A DNA stretch of 64,000 nucleotides from Streptomyces sp. SID13726. Its GTDB lineage: Bacteria; Actinomycetota; Actinomycetes; Streptomycetales; Streptomycetaceae. The position numbers were made by a program, and so were the translations under genes. The stretch spans positions 124,001 to 188,000 of the forward strand of contig NZ_JAAGLY010000005.1 in the NCBI RefSeq assembly GCF_010548375.1. Reading direction: 5' to 3'. Below the pieces are notes generated by a model. That model was not told where the DNA came from, did not search any database, and saw only the letters and a program-made list of their open reading frames with translations. Shown piece by piece: positions 34,382-43,232 of the stretch. Numbering within the stretch: position 1 is the first letter of the stretch; every line of letters begins with the position of its first letter.

Positions 34382-34433
34382 GGCCTCATCCTCGGCGGCT
34401 TCGCACGGGCAGTGTGAGTGCTAGGAATTGCAC

Positions 34434-35426
34434 ATGGCGAAAGAATCCTCGCACGCCGCTCACTCGGCAGGCGTACATCGGGTGGTCGTGATCGTGGACG
34501 AGAACTCCAACCCGTTCGAGCTCGGCTGCGCGACCGAGATCTTCGGTCTGCGCAGGCCGGAGATCGGCCGCGAGCTCTACGACTTCCGGCTCTGCTCCCC
34601 CGAGCCCGCCACCCCGATGCGCGACGGATTCTTCACCCTCACAGCAGTCGCCGGCCTGGAGGCGGCCGATACGGCGGACACCTTGATCGTCCCCAACCGC
34701 CCCGACGTCGAGGTGCCCCGCCGACCCGCCGTCCTCGACACGATCCGACGGGCACGCGCGCGCGGCGCACGCCTGATCGGCTTCTGCAGCGGCGCCTTCA
34801 CCCTCGCCGAGGCCGGAGTCCTCGACGGGCGCCGGGCCACAGCCCATTGGCAGTGGGCCGATGCCTTCCGCGCCCGCTTCCCTGCCGTCCGCCTCGAATC
34901 AGACGTGCTGTTCGTGGACGACGGCGACATCCTCACCGCCGCGGGAAGCGCGGCCGCACTCGACCTCGGCCTGCACGTGGTCCGCCGCGACCACGGCGCC
35001 GAGGTCGCCAATGCCGTGAGCCGTCGGCTGGTCTTCGCGGCGCACCGCGACGGCGGACAGCGGCAGTTCGTCGAGCGTCCCCTGCCCGACCTCCCCGACG
35101 AGTCCCTGGCGCCCGTCCTGGCCTGGGCGCAGGCACGGCTCGACACACCCCTCACGGTCTCGGACCTCGCGGAGCGGGCGGCGGTCAGCCCGGCCACGCT
35201 GCACCGCCGTTTCCGGGCACAGCTGGGAACGACACCGTTGATGTGGCTCACGGGGGAACGGCTCACCTTGGCCTGCCGACTGATCGAGCGGGGTGAATCA
35301 CGTTTCGAGGTGGTCGCACGGCGGAGCGGTCTGGGCACCGCCGCCAACCTGCGCACGCTGATGCGCCGCGAGACGGGCATCACCCCGTCGGCGTACAAGC
35401 GCAGGTTCGGACCCGAGGTGAACTGA
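34434..35426 (+). CDS. GlxA-family AraC-type regulator (DJ-1/PfpI plus HTH)
   Basis: The 330-residue protein joins an N-terminal DJ-1/PfpI-like domain (VVVIVDENSNPFELGCATEIFG, LIGFCSGAFTLAEAGVLDGRRAT) to a C-terminal AraC HTH pair (LTVSDLAERAAVSPATLHRRFRAQLGTTPLMWL, then a second HTH ending ITPSAYKRRF). The elbow Cys in FCSGAF is kept. ATG 34434 has AGGA seven bases upstream. The short intergenic region shared with the cupin gene suggests direct control of it. Confidence 0.9.
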   Translation: MAKESSHAAHSAGVHRVVVIVDENSNPFELGCATEIFGLRRPEIGRELYDFRLCSPEPATPMRDGFFTLTAVAGLEAADTADTLIVPNRPDVEVPRRPAVLDTIRRARARGARLIGFCSGAFTLAEAGVLDGRRATAHWQWADAFRARFPAVRLESDVLFVDDGDILTAAGSAAALDLGLHVVRRDHGAEVANAVSRRLVFAAHRDGGQRQFVERPLPDLPDESLAPVLAWAQARLDTPLTVSDLAERAAVSPATLHRRFRAQLGTTPLMWLTGERLTLACRLIERGESRFEVVARRSGLGTAANLRTLMRRETGITPSAYKRRFGPEVN

Positions 35427-35589
35427 CGGAGAGGACATCCAGCCCTGCCGAGCCGGCTGAAAGATCACACGTCCGAGTCGGCACAGGCGGACTCGCGCTC
35501 CGCATGACCGGTACGACAGCGGCTTCCGAGCGGCGTTTCCCCGGGCCGAGTTTGCGGTACGAGCAGGGCCGCAGGCCAAGGAGTTGGGG

Positions 35590-36009
35590 ATGAGTGCGGA
35601 GATCGTTCAGTTTGTGGGGCAGGCGGGGCCGTATCTGACGGCGGCTCTGGGGGCCTATGGGGCGGGGGTGTTGACCCGGACGGAGAACGCCGCGGTGGAC
35701 GCGACGGCGAACGTGGGGCGGCGGATGTTGCAGTCGCTCTGGCGTCGTCGGGACGAGCAGGGGCGTGCCGAACTAGAGGCGGCGGTGCAGGACGCGGCCG
35801 AGGAGGACGGCGACGGCGACGCGGCGGCTGCGCTGCGGCAGCAGTTCAGGCGGGCGCTGCGCGAGGACGCCGAACTGTTGCGGGAACTGGTCGCGTTGCT
35901 GCCCGCCGGCGCGGGACAGGTGACCGTGACCGCGTCGGGCGAGCGGTCCATCGCCGCCCAGACGATCGGTACCGCGATCACCGGTGACAACACCACGCTC
36001 GGGCCGTGA
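35590..36009 (+). CDS. Small partner protein of STAND NTPase
   Basis: The 139-residue protein starts MSAEIVQFVGQAGPYLTAALGAYG, with a hydrophobic or amphipathic helix, continues with a long charged helical region (LWRRRDEQGRAELEAAVQDAA), and ends GERSIAAQTIGTAITGDNTT. That C-terminal pattern recurs at the N-terminus of the next protein (GPRSIAAADIAVAITGD). Its stop overlaps the next start by GTGA, so both are made together. AAGGAG has a 6-nt spacer. I infer an adaptor or effector-associated module of an NLR-like unit; no enzymatic motif is visible. Confidence 0.7.
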   Translation: MSAEIVQFVGQAGPYLTAALGAYGAGVLTRTENAAVDATANVGRRMLQSLWRRRDEQGRAELEAAVQDAAEEDGDGDAAAALRQQFRRALREDAELLRELVALLPAGAGQVTVTASGERSIAAQTIGTAITGDNTTLGP

Positions 36010-38453
36010 GCGGTGATCGGCCGTCCACGCCGAGTGGGCCACAGGCTTCGGGTCCCCGATCGATCGCCGCGGCCGACATCGCCGTAGCGATCACCGGTGA
36101 CGGCGCCCGGGTGGTGATGCTGCCGCCCGAGGCGGTGCGGTGGGCGCGGGAGGTGAGCGCACCGCCGGGAGCGGCGAACCTGCCCTGGTCGGCGTCCGGC
36201 GTGTTCGTGGGCCGGGAGCAGGAGCTGAGGCGGCTGCGGGAGCTGCTGGCCCCGGAGGACGAGGCCGCCGCGGTCCGGCTCCCGTCGCGGACGCAGGCCG
36301 TTCACGGCCTGGGCGGGGTCGGGAAGAGCTCGCTCGCGCTGCACTACGCGCACGCGTACCGGCGGGAGTACACCCTGGTGTGGTGGATCACCGCCGAGTC
36401 CACCGAACAGATCGTCACGAGTCTGGCCGCGCTGGCCGTGCGGCTGTGCCCGCAGTGGGCGGCGGCCGTGGGCGTGGAGGAGCGTGCGGCGTGGGCGATC
36501 CTCTGGCTCCAGTGGCACCCGGGCTGGCTGCTGGTCTTCGACAACGTCGAGGACCCGACGGATCTGCGCCACTACCTCGGCACCCTCGCGGACGGCCATC
36601 ACCTGGCCACCAGCAGGAAGGCGACCGGCTGGCACACCGTCGCCCCGGCCATGGCGCTGGGCCTGATGGACCCGGACGCGTCCGTGGAGCTGCTGTGCAC
36701 GCTCGCCCTCGGACCGGAGCGGCCCACCCCGCAACAGCGACGCCAGGCCGGTGATCTGGCCGCCGAGCTCGGGTATCTGCCGCTGGCGCTGGAGCAGGCG
36801 GGGGCCTACCTCCACCAGACGGGTACCGCGCTCGGGGCCTACCGGCACCTGTTGGGACGCAGCCTCGACCGGGCGGCGGACGGCACCGACCCGGAGCGCA
36901 CGATCGCCCGCGTCTGGCTCCACACCCTGACCGCGGTCGAACGCCGTGACCCGCTGGCCGCCAGGCTGCTGCACACGATCGTATGGCTGGCCCCCGACGA
37001 CATCCCCCGCACCCTCCTCGCCGCGGCGGCCCCCGACCCGATCGCTCTGGGCGACGCGCTGGGCGTGCTCCACGCCTACAACATGATCGCCTTCACCGCC
37101 GACCGCCAGGGCATCACCGTGCACCGGCTCGTGCAGCTGGTGGTGCGCACCCGCGTCACCGCCGATGCCGATGCCGATGCCGATGCCGATGCCGAGGTCG
37201 AGGCCGGTGCCGGTGCCGCAGTCCCGGGACGGCAGGATGCCGAACAGGCTCTGCGACAGGCCGTCCCCGGCAGGAACGACACCGGCACGGAGGCGGACAC
37301 CCGGTGGGAACGCCTGCTCCCGCACGTCTTCGCCCTGGTCCAGTCCGCGCCACCCGGCCGGCCCGTCTCGGCCGAGACCGCCGAGATCTACCGTGCCGCC
37401 GCCCGGTACCTGCACCGGCAGGGCCGCGACGCCCATTCCGTCCCCCTGCGCGTCGCCGACCTCGCGCAGGCCGAGCAGACGCTGGGCGACACCCACCCGT
37501 CCACTCTGGCCGGCCGCACCGGACTGGCCGGTGCCTACGAGGAGGCGGGGGATCTGGAGCGGGCCATCGCGCTGTACGAGGCCACGCTCGCGCAGCAGGA
37601 GCGGGTGCTCGGCGACGCTCACCCTGACACTCTGATCAGCCGCAACAACCTGGCCGGCGCGTACGCGGAGGCGGGGGATCTCCAGCGGGCCGTCCCGCTC
37701 CTGGAGTCCACCCTTGCCCAACGCGAACGGGAGTTCGGCGAAACCCACCACTTCACCCTGAACACCCGCAACAACCTCGCCCTCGCCTACGAGCAGGCGG
37801 GGGACCTGGAGCGGGCGATCCCGCTGTTCGAGTCGACGCTCGCCCTGCGCGAACGGGTCCTGGGCGACGCCCACCCCTCCACCCTGACCAGTCGCAACAA
37901 CCTCGCCCTCGCCTACAGGAGAGCGGGGGATCTGGAGCGGGCGATCCCGCTGTACGAGGCGACGCTCGCCCAGCGGGAGCGGGTGCTCGGCGACACCCAT
38001 CCCCAGACATTGGTCAGCCGCATCAACCTCGCGGGTGCCTACCGGGCGGCGGGTGACCTGGAGCGGGCCGTCCAGCTGTACGAGGCCACGCTCGCCCTGC
38101 GTGAGCGGGTGTTCGGCGACACCCACCCGGACACCCTCGTCACCCGCAACGGCCTGGCCGGCGTCTACCGCGCGATGGGGGATCTGGAGCGGGCGATCCC
38201 GCTGTACGAGGCGACGCTCGCGCAGCGGGAGCGGGTGCTCGGCGAGACCCACCCCCGCACGCTGAACAGCCGCAACAACCTCGCCATCGCCTACGAGGAC
38301 GCGGGGGACCTGGAGCGGGCGATCCCCCTGTACGAGGCCACGCTGGCCCAGCGGGAGCGGGTGCTCGGCGAGACCCACCCCGCCACCCGGGCCAGCCGGA
38401 CCAACCTCGCCGGTGCCCGCAGGGCTGTCGAGGCCGCGCGGCGATCGGACTGA
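36006..38453 (+). CDS. STAND (NB-ARC-like) NTPase with TPR sensor array
   Basis: This 815-residue NLR-like protein has a short N-terminal motif (RSIAAADIAVAITGD), a FVGREQELRRLRELL linker, Walker A GLGGVGKSS near 101-109, Walker B WLLVFDNVED near 174-183, and a helical and winged-helix region to about 380. A DADADADADA run follows at 386-395. From residue 486 come seven full and one partial 42-residue TPRs of the kinesin-light-chain type (LAQRERVLGETHP, then GDLERAIPLYEAT). STAND proteins oligomerise on ligand binding to switch an effector. With its coupled partner this may be a defence or signalling switch. Confidence 0.87.
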   Translation: MSGDRPSTPSGPQASGPRSIAAADIAVAITGDGARVVMLPPEAVRWAREVSAPPGAANLPWSASGVFVGREQELRRLRELLAPEDEAAAVRLPSRTQAVHGLGGVGKSSLALHYAHAYRREYTLVWWITAESTEQIVTSLAALAVRLCPQWAAAVGVEERAAWAILWLQWHPGWLLVFDNVEDPTDLRHYLGTLADGHHLATSRKATGWHTVAPAMALGLMDPDASVELLCTLALGPERPTPQQRRQAGDLAAELGYLPLALEQAGAYLHQTGTALGAYRHLLGRSLDRAADGTDPERTIARVWLHTLTAVERRDPLAARLLHTIVWLAPDDIPRTLLAAAAPDPIALGDALGVLHAYNMIAFTADRQGITVHRLVQLVVRTRVTADADADADADAEVEAGAGAAVPGRQDAEQALRQAVPGRNDTGTEADTRWERLLPHVFALVQSAPPGRPVSAETAEIYRAAARYLHRQGRDAHSVPLRVADLAQAEQTLGDTHPSTLAGRTGLAGAYEEAGDLERAIALYEATLAQQERVLGDAHPDTLISRNNLAGAYAEAGDLQRAVPLLESTLAQREREFGETHHFTLNTRNNLALAYEQAGDLERAIPLFESTLALRERVLGDAHPSTLTSRNNLALAYRRAGDLERAIPLYEATLAQRERVLGDTHPQTLVSRINLAGAYRAAGDLERAVQLYEATLALRERVFGDTHPDTLVTRNGLAGVYRAMGDLERAIPLYEATLAQRERVLGETHPRTLNSRNNLAIAYEDAGDLERAIPLYEATLAQRERVLGETHPATRASRTNLAGARRAVEAARRSD
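37161..37190 (+). repeat. Hexanucleotide repeat (GCCGAT)5
   Basis: Five perfect GCCGAT units encode alternating Ala-Asp in the linker between the NTPase and the TPR array. Slippage in units of six changes linker length without breaking the frame. Confidence 0.95.
37461..38453 (+). repeat. 126-bp coding repeats (TPR array)
   Basis: Seven complete 126-bp units and one partial unit are highly similar in DNA as well as protein; units 4, 6 and 7 share long identical runs. Such an array can gain or lose units by recombination. Confidence 0.9.
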
Positions 38454-38554
38454 ACCGGCTCGGCCGGCCGTACCGTGCGACCCCGAGTGATGAGTTTCGG
38501 CGCCCGCGCCCGTCACATCTATGACGGGACACGACGAGGCGGACGGATGACGTG

Positions 38555-39565
38555 ATGAGCGCTGACACACGGGCCGAGGAGCTGGGCGTGGGCGGGCTGG
38601 GCGAGATCGACGAGGCGGGGTTCTCGGGGCTGGCGGAGCGGTACCGGCGGGAGCTGCATGTGCACTGCTACCGGATGCTCGGGTCGTTCGAGGACGCCGA
38701 GGACGTCGTACAGGAGACGTTCCTGCGGGCCTGGCGGCGGCGGGAGACGTGCGAGGGGCGGTCGACGTTCCGGGCCTGGCTGTACCGGATCGCCACCAAC
38801 GCCTGTCTGGACCTGCTGGCCAGGAGCCGCCCGGAGCCCGCGACCGGGGGCGAGGTGCGGTGGCTCCAGCCCTACCCGGACCGGCTGCTCGACGAGCTGC
38901 CCGCGGGCAGCGCGGACGAGCCGGAGGCCGTCGCCGTCGCCCGGGAGACGATCGAGCTGGCCTACCTGGTCGCGGTCCAGCACCTCGCGCCGCGCCCGCG
39001 GGCCGTGCTGATCCTGCGGGACGTGCTCGGCCGGCCGGCGAAGGAGGTCGCGGAGATCCTCGGGGACTCCGTCAACTCCGTGAACAGCGCGCTGCAACGG
39101 GCCCGCGCGGGCATGCGGGAGCACCTGCCCGCCGAACGGCAGGACTGGACCGGCGGTGAACAGGACGCCGGGACCCGTGAGTTGGTGCGCCGCTACACCG
39201 ACGCCAGCGTGGCCACGGACATCGGCCGGGTCACCGCGCTGCTGCGGGACGACGTCCGCTGCTCGATGCCGCCCACGCCGGGCCTGTTCGTCGGCCGCGA
39301 CGCGGTGGTGAAGGACTGGGTCGACAGCGGCTTCGAGGGCATGACCGGCCTGCGCGCCCTCCCCACCTCGGTGAACCGGCAGCCCGCCGTCGCCTTCTAC
39401 CTCTGGCGGCAGGAGGAGGGCGCCCACCTGCCGCTGACGATCGACGTCCTGCGGATCACCGGCGGGGCGATCACCGAGATCGTCACGTTCCACGCCGACC
39501 GCTTCCCACGGCTCGGACTGCCGGAGCGCCTCCCGGCGGACGGCACGGATCAGCCGCCGGCGTAG
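38555..39565 (+). CDS. Sigma-70 factor with SnoaL-like C-terminal domain
   Basis: The 336-residue protein has ECF regions 2 (about 25-95, HVHCYRMLGSFEDAEDVVQETFLRAWRR) and 4 (about 135-190, LRDVLGRPAKEVAEILGDSVNSVNSALQRAR), followed by a SnoaL/NTF2-like domain from about 205 (TRELVRRYTDASVATDIGRV, PPTPGLFVGRDAVVKDWV). This is the layout of the TIGR02960 (SigX5) and SigG-like group, whose C-terminal domain replaces a separate anti-sigma factor. A GTG one codon upstream is an alternative start. No anti-sigma gene follows. Confidence 0.88.
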   Translation: MSADTRAEELGVGGLGEIDEAGFSGLAERYRRELHVHCYRMLGSFEDAEDVVQETFLRAWRRRETCEGRSTFRAWLYRIATNACLDLLARSRPEPATGGEVRWLQPYPDRLLDELPAGSADEPEAVAVARETIELAYLVAVQHLAPRPRAVLILRDVLGRPAKEVAEILGDSVNSVNSALQRARAGMREHLPAERQDWTGGEQDAGTRELVRRYTDASVATDIGRVTALLRDDVRCSMPPTPGLFVGRDAVVKDWVDSGFEGMTGLRALPTSVNRQPAVAFYLWRQEEGAHLPLTIDVLRITGGAITEIVTFHADRFPRLGLPERLPADGTDQPPA

Positions 39566-39651
39566 GCGATGTCCGGCCGCGGCGGCGTCGTCATCCCCGC
39601 CCCCAGGAAGTAGTCCACCTGGTGCGACTGCAGGTACCCCTTGAACGTCAT
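39550..39651 (-). CDS. Possible 33-aa peptide or gene remnant
   Basis: A short frame reads MTFKGYLQSHQVDYFLGAG and ends MTTPPRPDIAYAGG. It overlaps the end of the sigma factor gene on the other strand. Codon bias is fair in the non-overlapping part, but no family is recognised and the ribosome binding site is weak (GAGAGCG). It may be a degraded 5' end. Confidence 0.25.
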   Translation of the reverse strand: MTFKGYLQSHQVDYFLGAGMTTPPRPDIAYAGG

Positions 39652-39661
39652 CGCTCTCGGC

Positions 39662-39961
39662 CTAGCCCAACGGCCCGTCCGCCCAGGCCCCCGCCGCCGA
39701 GTCACCGAACGGCTCCGGGCGGGCCGCGGGCACCTCGTGGCAGGTGAAGCCGAGGCGGGTCAGGGCCCGGCTCACCTCGTTCGCGGTGAAGTCGCGGCGG
39801 TCCTGGCGGGTGATCACCTGCCCCACCTGCTTGACCGGGTAGACACGGCCGCCGACGGTCACGCAGGAGCCGGTCGCGGCCTCGGGCTCGACGCCCTCCA
39901 TGGACTTCTCCACCTCGGCCATGGTCAGGTCGAAGGGGAAACGTGCGATGACGATGCGCAT
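39662..39961 (-). CDS. SCO5918-family protein
   Basis: This 99-residue protein begins MRIVIARFPFDLTMAEVEKSM and has VTVGGRVYPVKQVGQVITRQDRRDF. I recognise it as the SCO5918-type family, found next to DEAD-box helicase and cold-shock genes in Streptomyces, as here. It follows the helicase on the same strand by about 140 bp. Function is unknown; the context suggests RNA handling in the cold. Confidence 0.8.
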   Translation of the reverse strand: MRIVIARFPFDLTMAEVEKSMEGVEPEAATGSCVTVGGRVYPVKQVGQVITRQDRRDFTANEVSRALTRLGFTCHEVPAARPEPFGDSAAGAWADGPLG

Positions 39962-40099
39962 GGTGCCTCCACAGGGAGCGAGCGGTTGAAGGTCCTACGG
40001 ATGGTGGGGGTGTCGTACGGATCGGGTCCGGCCGTTCCGTACGGTCGGCCCGGCCGGCCGCGCTGTCTCCCGCGGCCGGCCCGATCCGGACGGCAGGCC

Positions 40100-41485
40100 C
40101 TAGCGGCTGGTCCGCGACGAGCGGCGGCGGCCCCTCGCGCCCCGGCTGCGGGAACCGGCGGGGGACGTGCCGGTGCGCCGCTGGGGTTCGGGCGCCGGGA
40201 CCGTGATCGTGACCGGCACCCCGGACGGCGTCCGCGCGCCCGTGATGCGGCTCAGTTCCTCCTCGCCCGGGCGGACCCGGGTGGTGCGCGGGGTGATGCC
40301 GGCGTCGGACATGAGGCGGTCCATGCTGCGCCGCTGGTGCGGCAGGACCAGGGTGACGACGGTGCCGGACTCGCCCGCGCGGGCGGTGCGGCCGCCGCGG
40401 TGCAGGTAGTCCTTGTGGTCGGCGGGCGGGTCGAAGTTCACGACGAGGTCGATGTTGTCGACGTGGATGCCGCGGGCCGCGACGTTGGTGGCGACCAGGA
40501 CCGTCACCTGGCCGTCCTTGAACTGGCCGAGGGTGCGGGTGCGCTGCGGCTGGGACTTGCCGCCGTGCAGCGCCGAGGCGCGGACGCCCATCGACAGCAG
40601 GTGCTTGGCCAGCCGCTCCGCCGCGTGCTTGGTGTCCAGGAACATGATCACGCGGCCGTCGCGCGCGGCGGTCTCGGTGGCGGTGGCCCGCTTGTCGTCG
40701 TCGTGGACGTGCAGCAGGTGGTGCTCCATGGTGGTGACGGCGCCCGCGGACGGGTCGACCGAGTGCACCACAGGGTCGTGCAGGTAGCGCCGCACCAGCA
40801 GGTCGATGTTGCGGTCGAGCGTGGCCGAGAACAGCATCCGCTGGCCGTCCGGGCGGACCTGGTCGAGCAGTGCGGTGACCTGGGGCAGGAAGCCCATGTC
40901 GGTCATCTGGTCGGCCTCGTCCAGGACGGTGATCTCCACCTGGCGCAGGACGCAGTCGCCGCGCTCGATGAGGTCCTTGAGCCGGCCGGGCGTGGCCACG
41001 ACGACCTCGGCGCCGGAGCGCAGCGCCGCCGCCTGCCGGCCGATCGACATACCGCCGACGACGGTGGCCGCGCGCAGCCGCAGCGCCCGGGCGTAGGGGG
41101 TGAGCGCGTCGGTGACCTGCTGGGCGAGTTCCCGGGTGGGGACGAGGACCAGGGCGAGCGGCTGGCGGGGTTCGGCCCGGCGGCCGTCGAGACGGGCCAG
41201 CAGGGGCAGGCCGAAGGCGAGCGTCTTGCCGGAGCCGGTGCGGCCGCGGCCCAGGACGTCCCGGCCGGCCAGCGAGTTCGGCAGGGTTGCCGCCTGGATC
41301 GGGAAGGGCACGGTCACGCCCTCGGTGCGCAGCGCGGCCTGCATCTTCTCGGGCAGGTCGAGCTCGGCGAAGGCCGCCACGGCGGGCAGCGCCTCGGTGC
41401 GGCTGGTGGGCAGGGTGAACTCGTGACTGGGCCGCCGGGTACGGGGACGGGACGTGTTGCTCCCGGGGCGACGGGTGCGGTTCAT
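40100..41485 (-). CDS. DEAD-box ATP-dependent RNA helicase
   Basis: The 461-residue helicase has the full motif set: Q-motif region PFPIQAATLPNSLAG, motif I GRTGSGKT near 80-87, Ia PTRELAQQ, Ib TPGRL, II LDEAD, III SAT, IV IMFLDTK, V ATNVAARGIHVDNID and VI YLHRGGRTARAG. An Arg/Ser-rich basic tail (SRSRGARGRRRSSRTSR) probably binds RNA non-specifically. Located downstream of the cold-shock gene, it likely unwinds structured RNA during cold growth. A long leader of about 130 nt precedes it after the terminator. Confidence 0.93.
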   Translation of the reverse strand: MNRTRRPGSNTSRPRTRRPSHEFTLPTSRTEALPAVAAFAELDLPEKMQAALRTEGVTVPFPIQAATLPNSLAGRDVLGRGRTGSGKTLAFGLPLLARLDGRRAEPRQPLALVLVPTRELAQQVTDALTPYARALRLRAATVVGGMSIGRQAAALRSGAEVVVATPGRLKDLIERGDCVLRQVEITVLDEADQMTDMGFLPQVTALLDQVRPDGQRMLFSATLDRNIDLLVRRYLHDPVVHSVDPSAGAVTTMEHHLLHVHDDDKRATATETAARDGRVIMFLDTKHAAERLAKHLLSMGVRASALHGGKSQPQRTRTLGQFKDGQVTVLVATNVAARGIHVDNIDLVVNFDPPADHKDYLHRGGRTARAGESGTVVTLVLPHQRRSMDRLMSDAGITPRTTRVRPGEEELSRITGARTPSGVPVTITVPAPEPQRRTGTSPAGSRSRGARGRRRSSRTSR

Positions 41486-41615
41486 GGCGTGGGAGGACCT
41501 TCCTCGATGCGTGCGGCACGTGTCGAGGAATTTCTCCGAGGGCAGTGCGAAACCGCCCGAGAATTCCCAGGAAAGAGCCGAGGGAAATAGCGCAGAAACA
41601 AGAGGTGAAGCAACG

Positions 41616-41651
41616 GGTCGGGGCCCGCACCCTAGGGTGCGGGCCCCGACC
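41616..41651. terminator. Strong terminator after cold-shock gene
   Basis: A perfect 36-bp palindrome lies about 18 bp beyond the cold-shock gene stop and before the helicase leader. It likely ends most cold-shock transcripts; read-through could feed the helicase. Confidence 0.85.
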
Positions 41652-41669
41652 GTCGAGTACGCGTCAGCG

Positions 41670-41873
41670 TCAGGCGGGAACGATGTTCTCGGCCTGCGGG
41701 CCCTTCTGGCCCTGCGTGACGTCGAAGGTCACCTTCTGGCCTTCCTGAAGCTCGCGGAAGCCGGAGGTGGCGATGTTCGAGTAGTGCGCGAACACGTCGG
41801 CGCCGCCGCCGTCCTGCTCAATGAAGCCGAAGCCCTTTTCCGCGTTGAACCACTTCACGGTGCCAGATGCCAT
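41670..41873 (-). CDS. Cold-shock protein, CspA family
   Basis: This 67-residue nucleic-acid chaperone begins MASGTVKWFNAEKGFGFIEQD with RNP1 (KGFGFI) and RNP2-like (VFAHYS) motifs, and ends VTQGQKGPQAENIVPA. GGGAG lies eight bases before the ATG. The upstream stretch (about 41880-41960) is unusually AT-rich for this genome, as expected for a structured cold-inducible leader and strong promoter. Confidence 0.96.
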   Translation of the reverse strand: MASGTVKWFNAEKGFGFIEQDGGGADVFAHYSNIATSGFRELQEGQKVTFDVTQGQKGPQAENIVPA

Positions 41874-42053
41874 ATTGAATCTCCCTAGGGGTGGCCCCGT
41901 GAATCCTGATAGATAATCACCGGAACCAAAACTGCAATTTCTATCACGGTAACACACGGTAGGACCCCCGATCCACGCCGCCGAAAATTCTCGCGCCGGG
42001 CGGACCGAAAACCTCGCCGCGCGCGGTGCGTGATTCTGCTGCGGCTGGGACAG

Positions 42054-42377
42054 TTATCTGCGGGCCAGCTCCTGGCGCATCTCCTCGTTCAGCCGCAGGG
42101 CTTCCTCCAGCCGGTCCTCCAGCACGATGATCCGGCAGGCGGCCTCGATGGGGGTGCCCTGGTCGACGAGTTCGCGGGCCCGGGCGGCGATGCGGAGCTG
42201 GCCGCGGGAGTAGCGGCGGTGGCCGCCCTCCGAGCGCAGCGGGGTGATCAGCTTGGCCTCGCCGATGGCCCGCAGGAAGGCCGGTGTGATGCCGAGGATG
42301 TCGGCGGCCCGGCCCATGGTGTAGGCGGGGTAGTCGTCGTCGTCCAGATGGTCGACGGGGGAGGTCTCGGCGGGCAT
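42054..42377 (-). CDS. MerR-type helix-turn-helix regulator
   Basis: The 107-residue protein has a MerR-like winged HTH (YTMGRAADILGITPAFLRAIGEAKLITPLRSEGGHRRYSRGQL) and a short coiled dimerisation helix (VLEDRLEEALRLNEEMRQELAR), without a C-terminal ligand domain. Such short MerR proteins act in stress or development. Start ATG 42377 has AAGG close by; an upstream ATG at 42443 adds a low-complexity tail and is less likely. It is upstream of the cold-shock gene on the same strand. Confidence 0.85.
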   Translation of the reverse strand: MPAETSPVDHLDDDDYPAYTMGRAADILGITPAFLRAIGEAKLITPLRSEGGHRRYSRGQLRIAARARELVDQGTPIEAACRIIVLEDRLEEALRLNEEMRQELARR

Positions 42378-42556
42378 GGCACCTTCGTTTCGGAAGCACG
42401 GCGAGGGGCCCGGCGGGCTCGGCACGGCTTCGGTCCCGTCCATGTGGTGCCCAGGCGGTCACAACCCTAACGTCGGCACCTACGAAAATGTGGCGCAGCT
42501 CCGGCAGATTGTCCCGCCCGCGGAGGCCCGCCCCGAGGGCAGCCCCCGCCCCGGCC

Positions 42557-43185
42557 TCAGGAGAACAGCAGGCGCCAGGTCAGCGGTCCCGGTGTGCCGT
42601 CGGCGTCACCGCGGAGCTCCTTGCGGGAGTGGTGGTCGCCGAAGCCGCGCTCGACCAGATGCTTGCCGAGCGGGAGGACATGGGCGTCGGAGGCGCCGGC
42701 GACGAAGTACTTGCGGCCGGGAAGGCCGGGACCTTCGGCTTGGTCGGCGTCGGCGTCGGCGTCGGCGTCGGTGTCTGCGTCGGCGTCTGCGTCGGCGTCT
42801 GCGTCTCGTCGTCCACGTCCAGATCGGCCCTGGCGTACTTCACAGCCGGGCGAAGCCGATCGCGCCCGGGTCGCCGTGCACGTTCTCCGGGACGTGCAGG
42901 TGCCCGCAGATCCCCGTGAACGCCTCCCACCGCGCGGTCCAGGGCGCGCACCCACAAGGTCATCGGGCCCACTCCGCCCGGCGGGACCAGACTGAGCGTG
43001 GCCGGATCGCCGAGGGTGCCGGTGCTTGAAGCAGCGGGTGTCCGTGTACGGGGCGACGGGGCGACGGCCTGCGGGATGCCGTGCTCGCCGATGTCCGTGC
43101 CGACGACCATTACGTAGCAGGGCGCCGACCAGTCCGACACGGCGGGCACGGTGGAGGTCGTTGCGGTGGTGGTCCGGCACCTGTG
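42557..43185 (-). pseudogene. Multiply frameshifted gene, family unknown
   Basis: Protein-like segments lie in three frames: VSDWSAPCYVMVVGTDIGEH through GGVGPMTLWVRALDRAV; then WEAFTGICGHLHVPENVHGDPGAIGFARL with a stop near 42845; then GRKYFVAGASDAHVLPLGKHL to LTWRLLFS at the end. Each has strong codon bias, so one gene has been broken by at least two frameshifts. One break is near 42925, and a hexanucleotide repeat lies before the last part. I cannot name the product. Confidence 0.5.
42743..42806 (-). repeat. Hexanucleotide (GTCGGC) repeat run
   Basis: About ten degenerate units of GTCGGC/GTCTGC; on the minus strand one frame reads Asp-Ala repeats. It sits in the frameshifted pseudogene and resembles the Asp-Ala run of the STAND gene. 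Confidence 0.9.
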
Positions 43186-43232
43186 AATGCGGCGAGAGTC
43201 GGACCAGGAGCCCGGCGTGCCCCGCCGCGTGC

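Noticed and set aside
37161..38453. Repeat array as a CRISPR
   Set aside because: Repeats are in-frame coding units of 6 or 126 bp with no spacer structure and encode TPRs.
35655..38570. A 971-codon minus-strand open frame over the STAND gene
   Set aside because: It mirrors the TPR repeats (AEHPLPL-type repeats) and has no independent codon signal or start region.
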